Assembly: GCA_950295325.1 (NCBI GenBank) | Contig: OX485804.1 | Coordinates: 26,534,001-26,598,000, forward strand | Reading direction: 5' to 3' | DNA length: 64,000 nucleotides | Origin: Polytrichum commune | Lineage: Eukaryota > Streptophyta > Polytrichopsida > Polytrichales > Polytrichaceae | Shown here: positions 12,125 to 23,970 of the stretch, piece after piece | Layout: each line of letters begins with the position of its first letter | How positions within the stretch are numbered: position 1 is the first letter of the stretch | Translations under genes and position numbers: made by a program | Notes under the pieces: generated by a model | The model's input: the letters and a program-made list of their open reading frames with translations, nothing else | Database searches by the model: none | What the model was told of the DNA's origin: nothing

Positions 12125-12196
12125 ATCTTTTTCTGCTTACACACTGGCACATGTAGTTAGAATATTCCTTAATAATTCTAGTTACATTACATTACC

Positions 12197-15100
12197 AAAA
12201 GAAGATTTTTTTTGGTCGCACGTGGTGTTCAACTTGACAATGGAGTGATCTACCCGTGGTGAAAATATATGAGAATGAAAGTTGAACATACATAGAAAGA
12301 ATGTACAATAACAACCAATAAGCACAAAAGTGAGGTTAGAAGTCGATAGCATGTGAGAGGTTGGCCTAAGAGAGGAGTGAGATAGAACACATCCAAAGAG
12401 CAGCAAGAGCAAACCAAGAGAGGAAGTAGACAGAGTGAAATAAGTAAACGAAGGACAACAAGGAAAATATTACCATTAATTTGTTAATGCAAATAAGCGT
12501 GTAACCAAAGTGAAGTGAATCATGTCTATGATAAGTTACAAAGTTACACGACAAAGAGTGGAGTAATAATCATGATGATTATTGGTCGGCAAGAAGTAGA
12601 ATCAAATAGGAACATAGCTTGATATGATTAAGAAGAAGAAAAAATTCTGATGATTTGTATTAGATTAGGCTAGGCATTAAAGCAAGTTAGCTTATGAGTA
12701 AATGACTATAGCCTATATATCTATATATCTATATGATTGCTTTGGAGATATTGCAGAAGTTGTGCAAGCTGTTGTGTGTTATGTGGCAATGAAGATTATG
12801 AGATAAGTGAATTCCCAATTAAACTTAATTGAAAATAAAGAAAAGGAAGGGACAATTTGATTTGTGTTTGGACTTGATTAAAGACCATTCTAATTAAGGA
12901 ACGTTTACTGAGCCCAAACAAAAATCATTTGGAAGACTATGGCCAACACCAAAGACAGTTGCCAATATAAAGACTATTGCCAAAGCTGGAAAAACATCAT
13001 GACTGATGTAAAAGCATGTTATTAAGTGTATAAGAGTCTTCAGATAGGCCAAACTTACACATGATTGAGAAATGCACAAATGAACCTTGATAATGAACCT
13101 TATAAAATGAAAATTTGGAGGAAAGAATCTCATATTGTTATAGAATTCCTTAAACCAATGTCACATTAATTCTTATAGACACTAAACCAATCTTCCTTGA
13201 GATTTAGAACCCTGGGTTGTTTGTTGTTTTGTTTTAACCCATAACAAGAATTGAACTACATGCCATGAAAGCAATAACTAATTCATTGTTTTTTAATTCA
13301 TTTCATAAAGTCATTTTAAGCTCAACTTCAACTAAGCACTCATCATCCGACATATCCAAAGTTTCACAAAGATCACCACTATGTTATAGGCATATCATAT
13401 AATAGACTCTTGAGATCTTCGATGTGGGCATGATTGATTGGCATAAGACTTGCCTCCCATAGGCACATGTTATTGGTTTTGAGTTTAGGTCACACAAATG
13501 TCACATCTCCATATATTTATGTGCCCTTTAAGGCAAGTACTCTACCTTTGTGAGATGATTTCTTCTTAGCCACAACTCGGGGGCTTTTTTCATGAAGGGA
13601 GGATTGGAAATCACAATTGAGGACAACAAGAATTGGGATGCCAAAGTCCTCAACATTACATGCTACCATCAGTGGAAAGCGTGTGGGCAGGTAGGTAGAT
13701 GGCTTATGTATTGTTAACCCAAGTTGTTGGTCACTTAAGAAATGAAGGTATGGAGATAGGTCCCAACCCCCCCCCCCCCTTAAAAAGGTGAAAAACCAAA
13801 AAACACGTCACAATGTGATGTGGCACCTTGAGGTGGGGAATCCCCCAAATATAATAACTATACCGAAATCTTCCCCAAATCTTCGATTGCACACTCTATT
13901 ATTTCTTTTACTTCAAATACAGGGCAAAGTGTGAAATCAAGGAGCTTGAGAAGGCAAATTCACGTCCTAACTCCAAGAAGTGAGGGAGGTTCCATCAAAT
14001 TACACATTGAAGAGCACTTTATCATAGAATGGTCATTGTGTTCAAACAAGTCACAATTTAAGAAATGCATTTGGTGTATGTAACTTGAGGAACTTCACAA
14101 GGAGTATTGCTTTGTCAAAAACGAGCAAGATAATTTTGAATTATATATCATCATTTAAAGTATTTGGAGGCGTTTCTTGAAAGTGAATGCACTTTGAGCT
14201 TTAGTGCATGTCAAGGAGGGAAAGTCAGTTGTCCAACCCCTTGAAATACATTACTAACCCTAGATTGACCCCTTAGTTCTCTTTCAATCGTGCATTTAAC
14301 CACCTCTCAAGGTGCCATAACATTTCCTTTCCCTAGGATCTTGCATAACATTCCCCTTTCCTACCCCTACAAACCTTCCTATTCCCTGTTGTTTATTATC
14401 CTTCCCCTCCACATTGACAAACCACTCCATTAGCCACATTACCTTGTGTAGCCAAGTGGAGGGCCCCCAAATAGACAACATGATCCCTGGTAGATTTTCT
14501 ATCCATCTAAGTGTTGGCTTGTGAGATTTGGCCAATACTAGGTTGTACCTTACTTTTGCATGGCCACGTTTGTCATGCAACATGGGTGGACAACAGATGT
14601 CCTAGTTATATCATTTCCTAGAAGAAAGTAAGTCACACCTTTGAACCTTTCTCACAACTTCACTCATGCACTTGACTTTTAGCTACACACATTCAAGGGT
14701 AGACACCAATGTTGGGCATTTTTATTGGTGTTTTGATTATAATTGGCGGTTATTAATCCAATTGTTTTTAGACTCATAATCATAACACTCATAACTAAGG
14801 TAAAGCAGTAACCCTGGACTATGTAATCACAAAGATATAATCATCCAACATTGGCAGACACATCGGGGCAATGCTCTAAACATGTGTAATGAACCAACCG
14901 CAACGTTTGGTTATGGGCATCATGAAAATTTCATTGCTCAACTTTTTGAATATATTGGCTTGATCTCTTTAATCAAGAATTGTAAATACCCTCTTAAATT
15001 GAGTGCAACTCAAGAAGCAACTTGTGGTGTGGTCGGTGGGCTAAGATAGGAGGTCTTCATGCCGGAACTAGGTAGAGACAATTCCAATTATCGTAGGGTC

Positions 15101-16416
15101 ATCAATTCCGGTGTCCAACACTTGCCCATAAGATTGTTTCTTAGCACTTACCATGGGAGGGTGTGGTAAGAACCAAGTCCCTAATAATAGGTTTGTGTTT
15201 TTTATTCATCTTCATTCAACCATTTCAAAATGCTTCAAGCCTTTGACCCTGTTTTAGGTGTTAATGTATCTAATAACATAAATACCCATGTTCTTCATAA
15301 ACATAGATTAAATTACCTCGCCCTTCACCCTTGCCAATGTATTCCTTTTTCTTATGGATATTTAGAGGGGATAAAGGGAATATTAGTAATTCTTTGACAT
15401 AATGGGAAATTGGTTGATGAGACTTCACGAGGAACATTAAATTTGATATGTAACGTAGAGTCAAGAACAATAGTTATTCACATGGAATTGAACTTAGCAT
15501 TTCAAATGATTTTGGAATTGAAATGTGGAGCCGAGAATAGCACAATGCATGCATCAACAATTAACAACAACTTAAGAACGTTGTCAAAATGACTTGGACT
15601 GAACTAATCGTGGTGTTTACAGCCAATTTGGTGTCAAAACATCCAAATATAGTAATCTCCGGGTTGCATATTATGTCCAAATTTATATGGTGGATGAATG
15701 CCCGGTGGATGAGAGGTATGTTCGTATGCTACAATTCCCTCTCCAATGGATTGGCATGCATGTCAGTGATATTCGGTGCATGACATGCATGTCGAAGATA
15801 CTCGGTGCATCCTCCTCATACAAGAGAATAAGCATGGTATAGTCCCAAATAATATCTGACTTATTCCCGACCCTACCCAGCCTACAATCGTAGCTGGATA
15901 ATGGCATGTCAACTGCAACGAATTAACAATAGCAAAGGGTGTGCAACAGCACGTGGCATTGTTTGCATCGAACAACCCAAGTTACCATTCAACATGAGAA
16001 TTGAATTCTATTTCAGCAGCAAAGCTAAGCCATTGATGACCAAGATACAAGCGACGCGCACAACCAAGTGTCACACGACTTGAAGTTTGGTTTGTGAAGT
16101 TTAATCCATGTAAAATTATTGCACACAAGGACGTTGAAACATCCTGGTCGTTACAAAAGCTGCCACTTTTTACAAAATCGCAAGAATGGGCATTATGAGT
16201 CTCCTCCTTCCGGCTTCAATGGACCTGCCTAAGCTGAGAGAAATTCTTTGTAATTAATTCTTGCTGTACATGAGTGTCCATCTATCTGTGGACGCCTCCT
16301 ATCATCCTTCCCATAGGCTGCTCCACTTCAGATTTCAACCGGATGAGAACCAATCAGAGGTACTCAACAAGCCAGCATCACTTGCGCCGCAACATCCTGC
16401 CATTGCAAGCTTGAAT
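12197..16416. other. Intergenic DNA without a supported gene
   Basis: Only short frames without recognisable domains occur (for example 14296-14583 minus and 15683-15907 minus). There is a TATATATC-type microsatellite near 12,713-12,736, a run of 13 C at 13767-13779, and a short direct duplication around 15,755-15,810 ('ggtgcatgacatgcatgtcg'). It is probably decayed repeat sequence. I see no clear element ends. Confidence 0.5.
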
Positions 16417-17014
16417 CTAACCAACGATCACCCAGATGGCATAAAGGATCCCAGGAATGTACCCCAAGATCGTTAGCAAGAGGCAGATCCAGAACTCCAT
16501 CTGCACAAGCCATGGCATCATACTGTATCAGCATACCCACTTGTATACCGGTGGAGACTCAACACTATTAAGTGATGACCAGAGGCGGAATAACACAAGC
16601 TTTTTTGAATTTCCGTGGTGACCCAGCATGGGAAATTACTTGCAAGGTTGCTTCAAACGGATGCTTGAAGAACAGTAGCCATATGGCAGGATGGGTCTCA
16701 CAAAGAGGGAGATTGCCGTCCGCCAAAAACTTGTGAACTCGAGAGAAAGGAATGGGGTCGTTACAAACGATTAGAAAATTCTCATACTGCTCGTATCATA
16801 TCTGTTAACTCTAGGCCCTCTTAAGTTACCCTGTCTTAGCATGAGTTTGTGAGTGCGTTGCACATGAGACGAGTTTAATTAGTTTGTGGGAGTTCAAACA
16901 GCATATTAGTAGATTTACCTGGCAGCCATACTTCAGGAAGACGCCAAGAGGCGGCAACAGGATGGCCAAGATGAGGTCCACAAAAGTGTACGCTCCCCGT
17001 GAACCGATCGGCAT
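16417..17014 (-). CDS. PMP3/RCI2: PMP3/RCI2 plasma-membrane proteolipid (2 exons, 59 aa)
   Basis: Exon 1 is 16919-17014 and exon 2 is 16417-16500, separated by a 418 bp intron with a GTAAAT donor and TGCAG acceptor. The joined product has two membrane spans: the first contains FVDLILAILLPPLGVFLKYG and the second EFWICLLLTILGYIPGILYA, which are hallmarks of the Pmp3 family. The usual length is about 54 aa; here a slightly longer N-terminus (MPIGSRGAY) is present. Family members sit in the plasma membrane and influence membrane potential and tolerance to cold, salt and ABA. The start is the first ATG in frame. The split of the two transmembrane halves by an intron at the C-Q junction is seen directly. 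A TATA box and G-box/ABRE-like sites lie upstream, fitting stress-inducible expression (inference). All conserved PPLG and GC positions are present, so the gene looks functional. Confidence 0.93.
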
Positions 17015-17207
17015 GATGTTGGGCCGGGTTTCTTCTTAGAATGCCACAATACGGCTCGAACAAACGACACCAATGTCACTCAATTGCAAACTTCTAGCTC
17101 ACACTGCGTAGTTCTTCACAGCCGACAAGTCTGTAACACCCAAAACTCTCACAACACTCATGAACAAGCTGATCAAAATATTTTGTACGAGGAGCTTAAA
17201 AAAACAA

Positions 17208-17215
17208 AATTTATA
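17208..17215 (-). promoter_or_regulatory. TATA box of the PMP3/RCI2 gene
   Basis: The minus-strand sequence TATAAATT lies about 195 bases upstream of the ATG at 17014. Transcription would start near 17,180, giving a leader of roughly 165 bases. Confidence 0.55.
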
Positions 17216-17339
17216 AGTACTTATGCTCCTCCAAACTCGTGGCTTCGAAGATGGATGTCTGTCGTCGTCGTCGTCTCTCTCTCTGCAACTCGGTATGGCT
17301 TGGAGGAGAGTTTTAAGAGCCTCGGCAGATGTGTTGGGT

Positions 17340-17530
17340 CATGGATTCATGTGCTTTGCCAGAAGCCTTTTCTGGGAATTTTGACACGTGTCCTCCTGTG
17401 CCAGATGGAGGGCTGCGATGATGCCACGTATGCTGCGTCCTGACCTTTCTGACTCATTCGGTGTGGGGCGGGAATAACACTTAAATATGTACAATGAAAG
17501 CAGCTGGCAGGAAGAGTCTTAATTTAATAC
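17340..17530 (+). repeat. Dispersed repeat, copy A (overlaps RCI2 promoter)
   Basis: It matches 20215-20430 in the same order: 'attcatgtgctttgcca', 'gacacgtgt', 'gccacgt', 'cactgacct' or equivalent, 'aggaata-acttaaat' and 'agcagctggc'. Similarity is moderate with small indels. Both copies are followed by 'taagaat(a/g)agat'. Ends and type of element are unclear. Confidence 0.65.
17383..17430. promoter_or_regulatory. G-box/ABRE-like sites upstream of PMP3/RCI2
   Basis: A perfect palindrome GACACGTGTC (17383-17392) and a second ACGT core in GCCACGTATG (17423-17432) lie about 170-220 bases upstream of the TATA box. Such ACGT-core sites bind bZIP factors of the ABA pathway. They sit within a dispersed repeat that has a second copy near 20.2-20.4 kb. 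Confidence 0.45.
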
Positions 17531-18057
17531 ACTATCACCTATCCTTATTTTAAGAATAAGATATAGCCCACCCAGGGAACGGGGGAGTTTATGGGTTGAC
17601 TCAGATTTTTACCCCTCTTTCCAAAGAAGAGAAGAAACGCTGACCATGTGATCAACGTGATTGGAATGCCCGTTCGACCCACCCTTGGCATTAAACCCTC
17701 AGGGCATAATACCAGTGGTCCCTCTTTCCACATATCATTCGGTGGTTGTCTATGCTCATCCGGTTGATGCCTAAGCTCATTAACTCAATTCGGTAAAAAA
17801 CCTAACGTTTTCTTGGCTTCCCAGTCATTTTCCCTAAGTTTTTATAAGCAATCGGTTACAAAACTGACAAATAAAATAAGAACACGGTTCACATACTAAA
17901 TTTAAGGCAATGTGCACACTAATTCAACATTGATTATTCAAGTATGAAAACATGAAACATCCTCAATAATACATGAAAACAATAACCAAATACATCAAAT
18001 AGGCCGTCAAAATATGATGTCATCACCCTTAAACACTGCAAAACTTTAAAACAATAC
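17531..18057. other. Intergenic DNA, nothing recognised
   Basis: Short frames only, with no domain. The sequence leads into the inverted-repeat element that starts at 18058. Confidence 0.4.
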
Positions 18058-18656
18058 TTAACCCCTAAAGGACCGGGGGTGTTTTAGCTTAGGTCATGTT
18101 TTCTTGATTAGCTCTTGTAGCAAGCTCAATTTCTTATTAGTGTGGGGTAATTTTCACGATCGGCACCGTTGAAACTAAAGAAGACTTACATAGCTTGTTT
18201 ATGAAAAAAAAGATCAACAAGATCGCACAATTTCTGAGAAATTGCCACCGTTGAGAAGATTGATGGAAATTGTTCGGGCAGGGGGTACTTTGTACTTATG
18301 CTGGAATCAGATTGCTTCGAAGTGCTTCAAAACATCTGAATTTTTTACCACATGTAAAGAACATTATGACCCTCATGTGGAATTGTTTTCGTCAAATTTT
18401 GAGGTGTGGAAAAAAAGATATGGGACTCTGAAGTCTCCAAGCAATGAGATTGGGCCCAAAAACTGAAAACTCAAAGAATTCGCCAAAAATCCAATCCTTC
18501 ATCATTTTCTGATCGGAAAAGACCATTGGATCCATCTCGCAAAACAGCTAGGGTCCTCTCCCCGCAAATTTGGGCTTCTTTGGAACAATCTCATCCAATT
18601 TGCACTTTTCTACAATCAAAAGCCCCCTGGGGGCCTTACGGTCCTTTAGGGGTTAA
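18058..18656. mobile_element. MITE with TTAA-flanked 14 bp inverted repeats
   Basis: TTAACCCCTAAAGGACCG at 18058-18075 is repeated in perfect inverted orientation at 18639-18656. If the TTAA at each end is the target duplication, the element is 18062-18652 (591 bp) with terminal repeats CCCCTAAAGGACCG, the signature of piggyBac-like elements. TA as target, with ends ACCCC, would fit a mariner-like MITE instead. A 74-codon plus frame (18242-18466) inside has no recognisable domain, so the element looks non-autonomous. Confidence 0.6.
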
Positions 18657-19034
18657 CAAAGGGATGGCGATGATAACTTTGGTGCAGTCTCGCCGCGGCA
18701 CCGTGCATGTAAACCCTTTAAAATAGAAAGAGATAGATGGAGGATTCAAGGTAAGGTGTGGGAGAACTAGTTATAATCAAAGATACCCTCAGCCTACCTA
18801 GCTAAGAACCGGTGGGAGATGGTGTGGGGCAGCTAATATCCGCCCACTCTTGAATGGGAAGGGATGAAAAACCGTTGTCAACTTTACAAAAGCGGTTGAT
18901 TTCCTATACACTTAATTATTCCTTCAATTATACAACCTAAATACTGAAATTAAACCGGTAATTTATCGATTTCACTTGGCCAATTTTACATTAAATGACA
19001 AATCTCCCCATTCATTGAGCCCACCACTATTAAT

Positions 19035-19445
19035 CAAGGAAGAAGGGTGTCTACCCTAAATGTTGTCACCGGTTCTAGGATTTGTCTTGCTCATCACTAA
19101 TTGCAAACCGCCCATGTAGTGTCACTAACACTAATTGTAAAGCTAATATTACTTGTTATTCCTTGTTAGAAAGAATTTGGGCATTATAGATTTACAATGT
19201 TGTAATTACTATCATAAACTCAGTGATTTGTCATCCAAATTTTAATCATCCATGACAATATCTTATGATATAAATGTTAGGGTGCAAAATATATCAAACT
19301 TTGTTTCAATGTTTGGGCAATGGATGAACTAGAATACAGTTGAGATGACAATACTTGTAAACTTATTCATAAGAAGTGTCATATGACACTAACCATATAA
19401 CACTAAATATGATGTTCAATGTAGTATAAACACGACCCACATAAG
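19035..19445 (+). mobile_element. Diverged MITE of the TACACTA family
   Basis: This stretch aligns with 59095-59460 in the same orientation: 'ttgtcacc', 'gcaaaccg', 'gtagtgtcac-aacacta', 'cttgttattccttgt', 'caatcatccatgacaatat', 'aatggatgaact', 'cataagaagtgtcat' and 'cactaaatat'. The left end is degraded; the right end retains 'cactaaatatgatg'. Many GTGTCA/TGACAC motifs extend beyond it to about 20,160, suggesting nested or related elements. Confidence 0.6.
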
Positions 19446-20214
19446 TTTGTGGTGTTTTAATCTCAAGTGGGTGTACCTTTAGACTAATTTGGAGCTTTTG
19501 ATATTAATTTCGGGGTCAAAAATTCTAATACTAATACTAATACTAATACATTATATCATTTATGGTGTTTAGTGTCACATGCATAATAGTGTCACTTACC
19601 CTATTTTGAGACGTATGCTAGGTAACATTCACGATTAACGACTTCACTATAAGTGTCACCTCGTGACACTTGGCACTCAAGTGCGCTTACGAATATCTTG
19701 GCACGAGTCTGTTCACTAGTGTTATGAGGTGCATGCCTATGTGACACAATGGTCTACAAGTTGATTAAAGTAGACAAAAATGACACTCGCCATTAGTAAT
19801 GCTGGAGAATATCTTTCTCTTGCATACTAAACTGTAAACACATGACACTTGCCATTAAAACACTCAAAAATATCCCCCCCTTGCATACTCAAACGCAAGA
19901 ATATCATCTAAAGTATCCCAATGTGCTACTATGAATGTCATAATGTAGATATGCGTTCACTTAAAGCAGTTACTTATGTTGATGATTGAAATCATATTAA
20001 CAATTGGCGGGTGTGACACTTTAAAACCTCTTGGCATCAACTTTAGCCCCTTTGCAAATAATGTACATGACACTAAATACCATAAAGAGTGGTAAAGCTA
20101 ATACTAACTATAAGAGAATTGCATGAGTTTTTATCTCGGGCAATAGTGGTGGGAGTCTAGCCTTGGCCGAATTCTATTCCCATGTTTTGAACACGATACT
20201 TATATTGCCACATG

Positions 20215-20430
20215 CATGGGGTTGGAATTCATGTGCTTTGCCAGGGAGCCTTTTGTTAAGGGGGATGTGACACGTGTACTCAAGTGCCAGGTGGCGGCAT
20301 GTGGTGAAGCCACGTGTGTCGTGCACTGACCTGTGAGGCTGTGGGGGCAGGAATATTACTTAAATGTGTACCAATAGTCACTGTAGAAGCAGCTGGCTAG
20401 TTGAAGGGTGTTAGTAATATCCCTTCTTTT
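20215..20430 (+). repeat. Dispersed repeat, copy B
   Basis: Partner of 17340-17530. It also carries G-box cores (GACACGTGTA and GCCACGTGTG). The copy is not near a recognised gene. Confidence 0.65.
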
Positions 20431-20484
20431 TTCTTTTTTCTTTTTAAGAATGAGATGAATAAAAGAATAAAGAGTTGGAGTAGA

Positions 20485-20570
20485 GTGTCTCGACTCTTGG
20501 CTCAAGTGGTTAAATTCTATCCGATGTTTGGGCCCGCTGCTCGATACTTAAAGTCCCCATGCATGGGGAT
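20485..20570 (+). repeat. Possible tRNA-derived SINE head
   Basis: TGGCTCAAGTGG (20498-20509) resembles a polymerase III A box. A weaker B-box-like GCTCGATACTT follows about 30-40 bases later. No target duplication or tail was found, so this is tentative. Confidence 0.25.
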
Positions 20571-20759
20571 TCTTTTGTAATATGTGTTTTGTCTTTGTCA
20601 TACACAATGCCCCCTTCTTAAGGTCGAGGCATCCATAGTCGACTGAATCCATTTAACCGCTCATTAGGGTCAGTGTAATCGGTGCCTGGGAAGTTTTTGG
20701 GCATAGTCAGTCGAGATCCTAGTGATTCTAAATCCAATTGCTTACATGTTGACATCTTT

Positions 20760-20880
20760 TGGTTTTGTTTTATTCACTTGAGGTATATTCCGTAGATTCC
20801 TCTCAAATGATCGGTAATTCTCTTCAAGTCTCGAACTTCAACCGGTTGTTTCTCAAACTCAACCGGTTTATGTGTAACTA
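20760..20880 (+). repeat. Three-copy dispersed repeat, copy 1
   Basis: Shared text: 'gattcctcta(g/a)aatg', 'caagtc t-gaac', 'aac(t/c)ggt-tttctcaaactcaac'. Copies are here, at 57,335-57,440 (same strand) and at 60,575-60,670 (inverted). A longer, weaker match may extend upstream in the first two. Confidence 0.55.
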
Positions 20881-22540
20881 GCCGCCGGTTCTCCCCGGAC
20901 AGTGCATGTAATGCCAATATAGCTGAGATCTATATTTTTTTTAGGCGAACGAATTTTAAGTTTATGTGGTGGCAGCTTGTGATTGATTATTTTCATGAGG
21001 GTTTCGAGAATTGTCGTAGTCGAGGAGTAGCATTGAGATGAACGGTTATGGGTTACCCTATAGATCGACTATGTGTAACCCTAAAATTTACACTTTGATA
21101 TTTGTAGCAGTTTCCATATTCATGTTTTTTTTAATATTACGAATATACATTTGCCTTTCAAGTGTATAATAATTTCATTTTGCTTGGAATATGTTTCTCT
21201 TCGCAAGAAAAAATGATTCCTTGCTATTACTCCTCCTAAACACATGCAAACTCTCTTATTTTATCGGTTATAGATGCCTCGACCTTTTAATGAAGTTGAA
21301 AATGAGGCACACTTTGTGTTGGAGTGTCCCTTATACAACCCCGTTAGAGTTAAGTGTCCATCATTGTTTGAGAATGGAGTACTAGGGAGCCTCAAGTCTT
21401 TCTTCTAATTGGACCAACAAGTTGACATTAGCCTTTATCTCATAGAATATATCGCACTTCGCCACTCTAGGCCATTAGCCAGTTTAAAACCATCGATGAT
21501 GTATTTTTAGTCCCATTAGCCTTTTGGCTCATTTTGACCTTGGTGTGAGATGGTTTTGTATTGGAAGACATGTACCCAAGTTTGTCCCCACCACTCTCAT
21601 TAATATTTATATATATATATTTTTTGTGTCAACTAGCAGTTGTGATAGGAGGAAGTTAATACATGTTTATTTCCATTGTTAGCACACATCAATTTGGGTA
21701 AAATCCTACAAACTCATAACCTTACGAATGTGTATGAATGGAAGCTAACAATCTAGAGCATACGAAAAAAGTTTCCTAGAATATTGAGTTAAGAAGTTAT
21801 ATATATATATATATAGTTTATATTTATACTTGCCAACTATCCTAGGCTCCCTTTTGTTTAATTTTTAGCCTCCCATAGTTCACAAAGGCAACATATTCCG
21901 TTGTTTTTGTTGAACATTGGAATTTAGAAAGGAGTGCATCCGTTATTTGGTTGTTTTGGTGTGCTCTTGATTTATCTTTCAGTTATGAAAACATTAAAAT
22001 GTTCACTTATATGAATGGTTTGAATTAAATTACTTTCTAACCTTAGTTTTAAGGTTATATAGCAAGTGAACAATGGTAGGTGGTATGTGAGAATGGCTTG
22101 AATCTCTTAATCTTTAAATGTCAAAGAGACTAAATTGGGGCCTCAAGATGTCCAACTAAGGGTTTCAAGATTTCAAGATTATATTCTTAGACTAAAACTA
22201 TCAACAAAGTGATTGTTTATGAAGTCAACCCATTTATCATGTGCAACACTCCAACTGGAATATACATACATGTAGAATGAACTATAGAAAGATTTGGGTT
22301 CATATAAATGATGTAGACTAAAACACATACCTCGTATATCTCTTATCACCGTTGTCATATATGAACTTGTTTTCACTTCCTCTTCAAATGATTATGTTAA
22401 ACATGGATTCACTACCAAATAAAACGTTATTTCAATCATTGTTGGGAGTTTCGTATAAGTCGTCATGTATCCCGTGTAAAGGAGCCTCGCTTCCAAGTGG
22501 AACAAGCATTTGAACTAGATTTGAGGTGTTGTACTATGTT
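20881..22540. other. Intergenic DNA, no gene recognised
   Basis: Contains short TA microsatellites (about 21,607-21,621 and 21,799-21,816) and only short frames without domains. Confidence 0.45.
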
Positions 22541-23175
22541 CGGGGAAAACCGACGGCTAGTTCATTATCAGCCGATGGATTTCCCCTCATGGCCGGTCCA
22601 AATTTCCAACCATCGGATGGCAATCCGACTGTAATTTCAATCCTCCGGCAATTAGCCGATGGACCATAAAATGTCCCGGAAATGTAGCCGGTTTTTCTTG
22701 TGAGTTACTGGATTTCATCCGGAAGCATCCAGAGCATTGTTTGTCTGGGGCATCTGATGATGCACTTGAGGAAGTACCCTAAACCTTAAACTTTTTGAAT
22801 TATGCAACCTTTCCATGACCAAATCCAATTGCTTCTATGAAGAATTGGGGGACCCTTGGCCTTCAAGCGGAGAAGGCATTGCTAGGTTCAATTCCTGCCA
22901 AGGATATTAACTCTTCAAATTTAAAGTTTTGAACATGCCTTTCTTTTCACTTATTCAAGATTTTGTACTAAGAAGTGATTTCTAATAACTTTTCATACGT
23001 TTTTTAAACAATTAGTGCCGATATGAATTCCATTGAATTGGATATTGGCCAATGAAAATATGAAAATATAGGCAATTGGCCGATTGATTTTACAAAAGAC
23101 CGGCTGTTGCCGATGTAAATTGGAAAAAATCCGACCCTTCGTAGCAACTACCGGCAATTAGCCACTAAGGCTTCA
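22541..23175. other. Region dense in short CCGAT/GCCGG motifs, possible transposon remnant
   Basis: Motifs such as 'gccgatgg', 'ccggcaattagcc', 'ggccgattg' and 'gccgatgtaaa' occur repeatedly in both orientations. The left edge has 'gttcggggaaaaccgacgg' and the right edge, inverted, 'gttcgggaag', a weak terminal inverted repeat. Motif clusters like these are typical of subterminal regions of DNA transposons. Confidence 0.35.
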
Positions 23176-23509
23176 AAAACTTCCCGAACTCTGGTGTTGT
23201 ATACAAGATATTCTCGAACCTCACAAGGATGGCACTTGGCCCAACAGTAAAGTAGTGGACGGTGAATTTGCAATCACAAAGCATATGCTTGTAACGCAGA
23301 AGATACCAAAGAAACAAAGGTGGAGTTTGAAAAGTGGTTGTTTCAATGCCATTTGTCGAATTGTTGCTCAAAGTTTTTATTGATGATTGCTTCCGTTCTT
23401 CTTATACCTTACGTTACACCCAGTCGTTGGCTAAAAGTGACTTAAAAAGTCATTCATACTAGTGGGAGCTGTTCATTGGCTATGCCCACTACACTCTAAG
23501 CTCCGTAGT

Positions 23510-23970
23510 ATCACACATGTGGCAACTAAAGTGCACGTGATATCACAAAGTTTTGTAGTGTTAACATGGATGCGTGATACTGTAGAATTAGTGTAGCATG
23601 TGACACTATGGAATAACACAAAGTGCAACATTTTGATGGTGTGGTGTGGTCCACGCCACTCGACCTTCGCAGGAGATGTGGCCTATGCATGCACTAACAT
23701 TCAACAAGTGGCATAAGGAGAAGAAGAAGTATAAGAATAAGATTGAGAAGGTGACACTGCACATATTGACACATGGTGCAATGCGAGGGTGTGGGTTGAC
23801 TTCTTTGGTGGTTTATATTAATGACAAAAAGTCGTGATATAAGGGAAATAAATGTGACAATAAGGAGTGAGATTTGAACTACGAATATCCGTTCCCTAGG
23901 GGTTCGGGAGATAAGAGAGTGAGTGACATTATGGAGGTTGATATCACGGAGTTCAGGGTGTAGTGTGTGT
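23510..23970 (+). repeat. Dispersed repeat pair, copy 1
   Basis: It matches 60707-61173 in the same orientation, with shared blocks such as 'gtgcacgtgatat', 'ttttgtagtgttaacatgg', 'cattcaacaagtggcat', 'catggtgcaatgcgagggtg' and 'gtgagatttgaactac'. The reading frames inside are not conserved between copies, so this is non-coding repeat. Confidence 0.8.

Larger units (their letters stand above)
6087..12191 (-). mobile_element. Complete Ty3/gypsy chromovirus with paired LTRs
   Basis: This is a full-length LTR retrotransposon on the minus strand. The two 803 bp LTRs (6087-6889 and 11389-12191) look identical in side-by-side reading. The element is flanked by a perfect 5 bp duplication TTACC (6082-6086 and 12192-12196). 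Internally it has a tRNA-iMet primer-binding site, one uninterrupted gag-pol frame ending in a chromodomain, and a polypurine tract touching the 3' LTR. Identical LTRs, intact coding capacity and an intact target duplication point to a very recent insertion (inference). On the sense strand the LTR starts TGTAATG and ends CGTAATA rather than the usual CA. Confidence 0.97.
11389..12191 (-). repeat. 5' LTR of the chromovirus
   Basis: 803 bp copy of 6087-6889 at the start of the element in sense direction. It should supply the promoter. The TATA-like box is at 11580-11588 and the hairpin array at 11729-12124. An open frame runs through part of it (11362-11490) into gag, but it lies upstream of the primer-binding site and is not expected to be translated. 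Confidence 0.95.
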
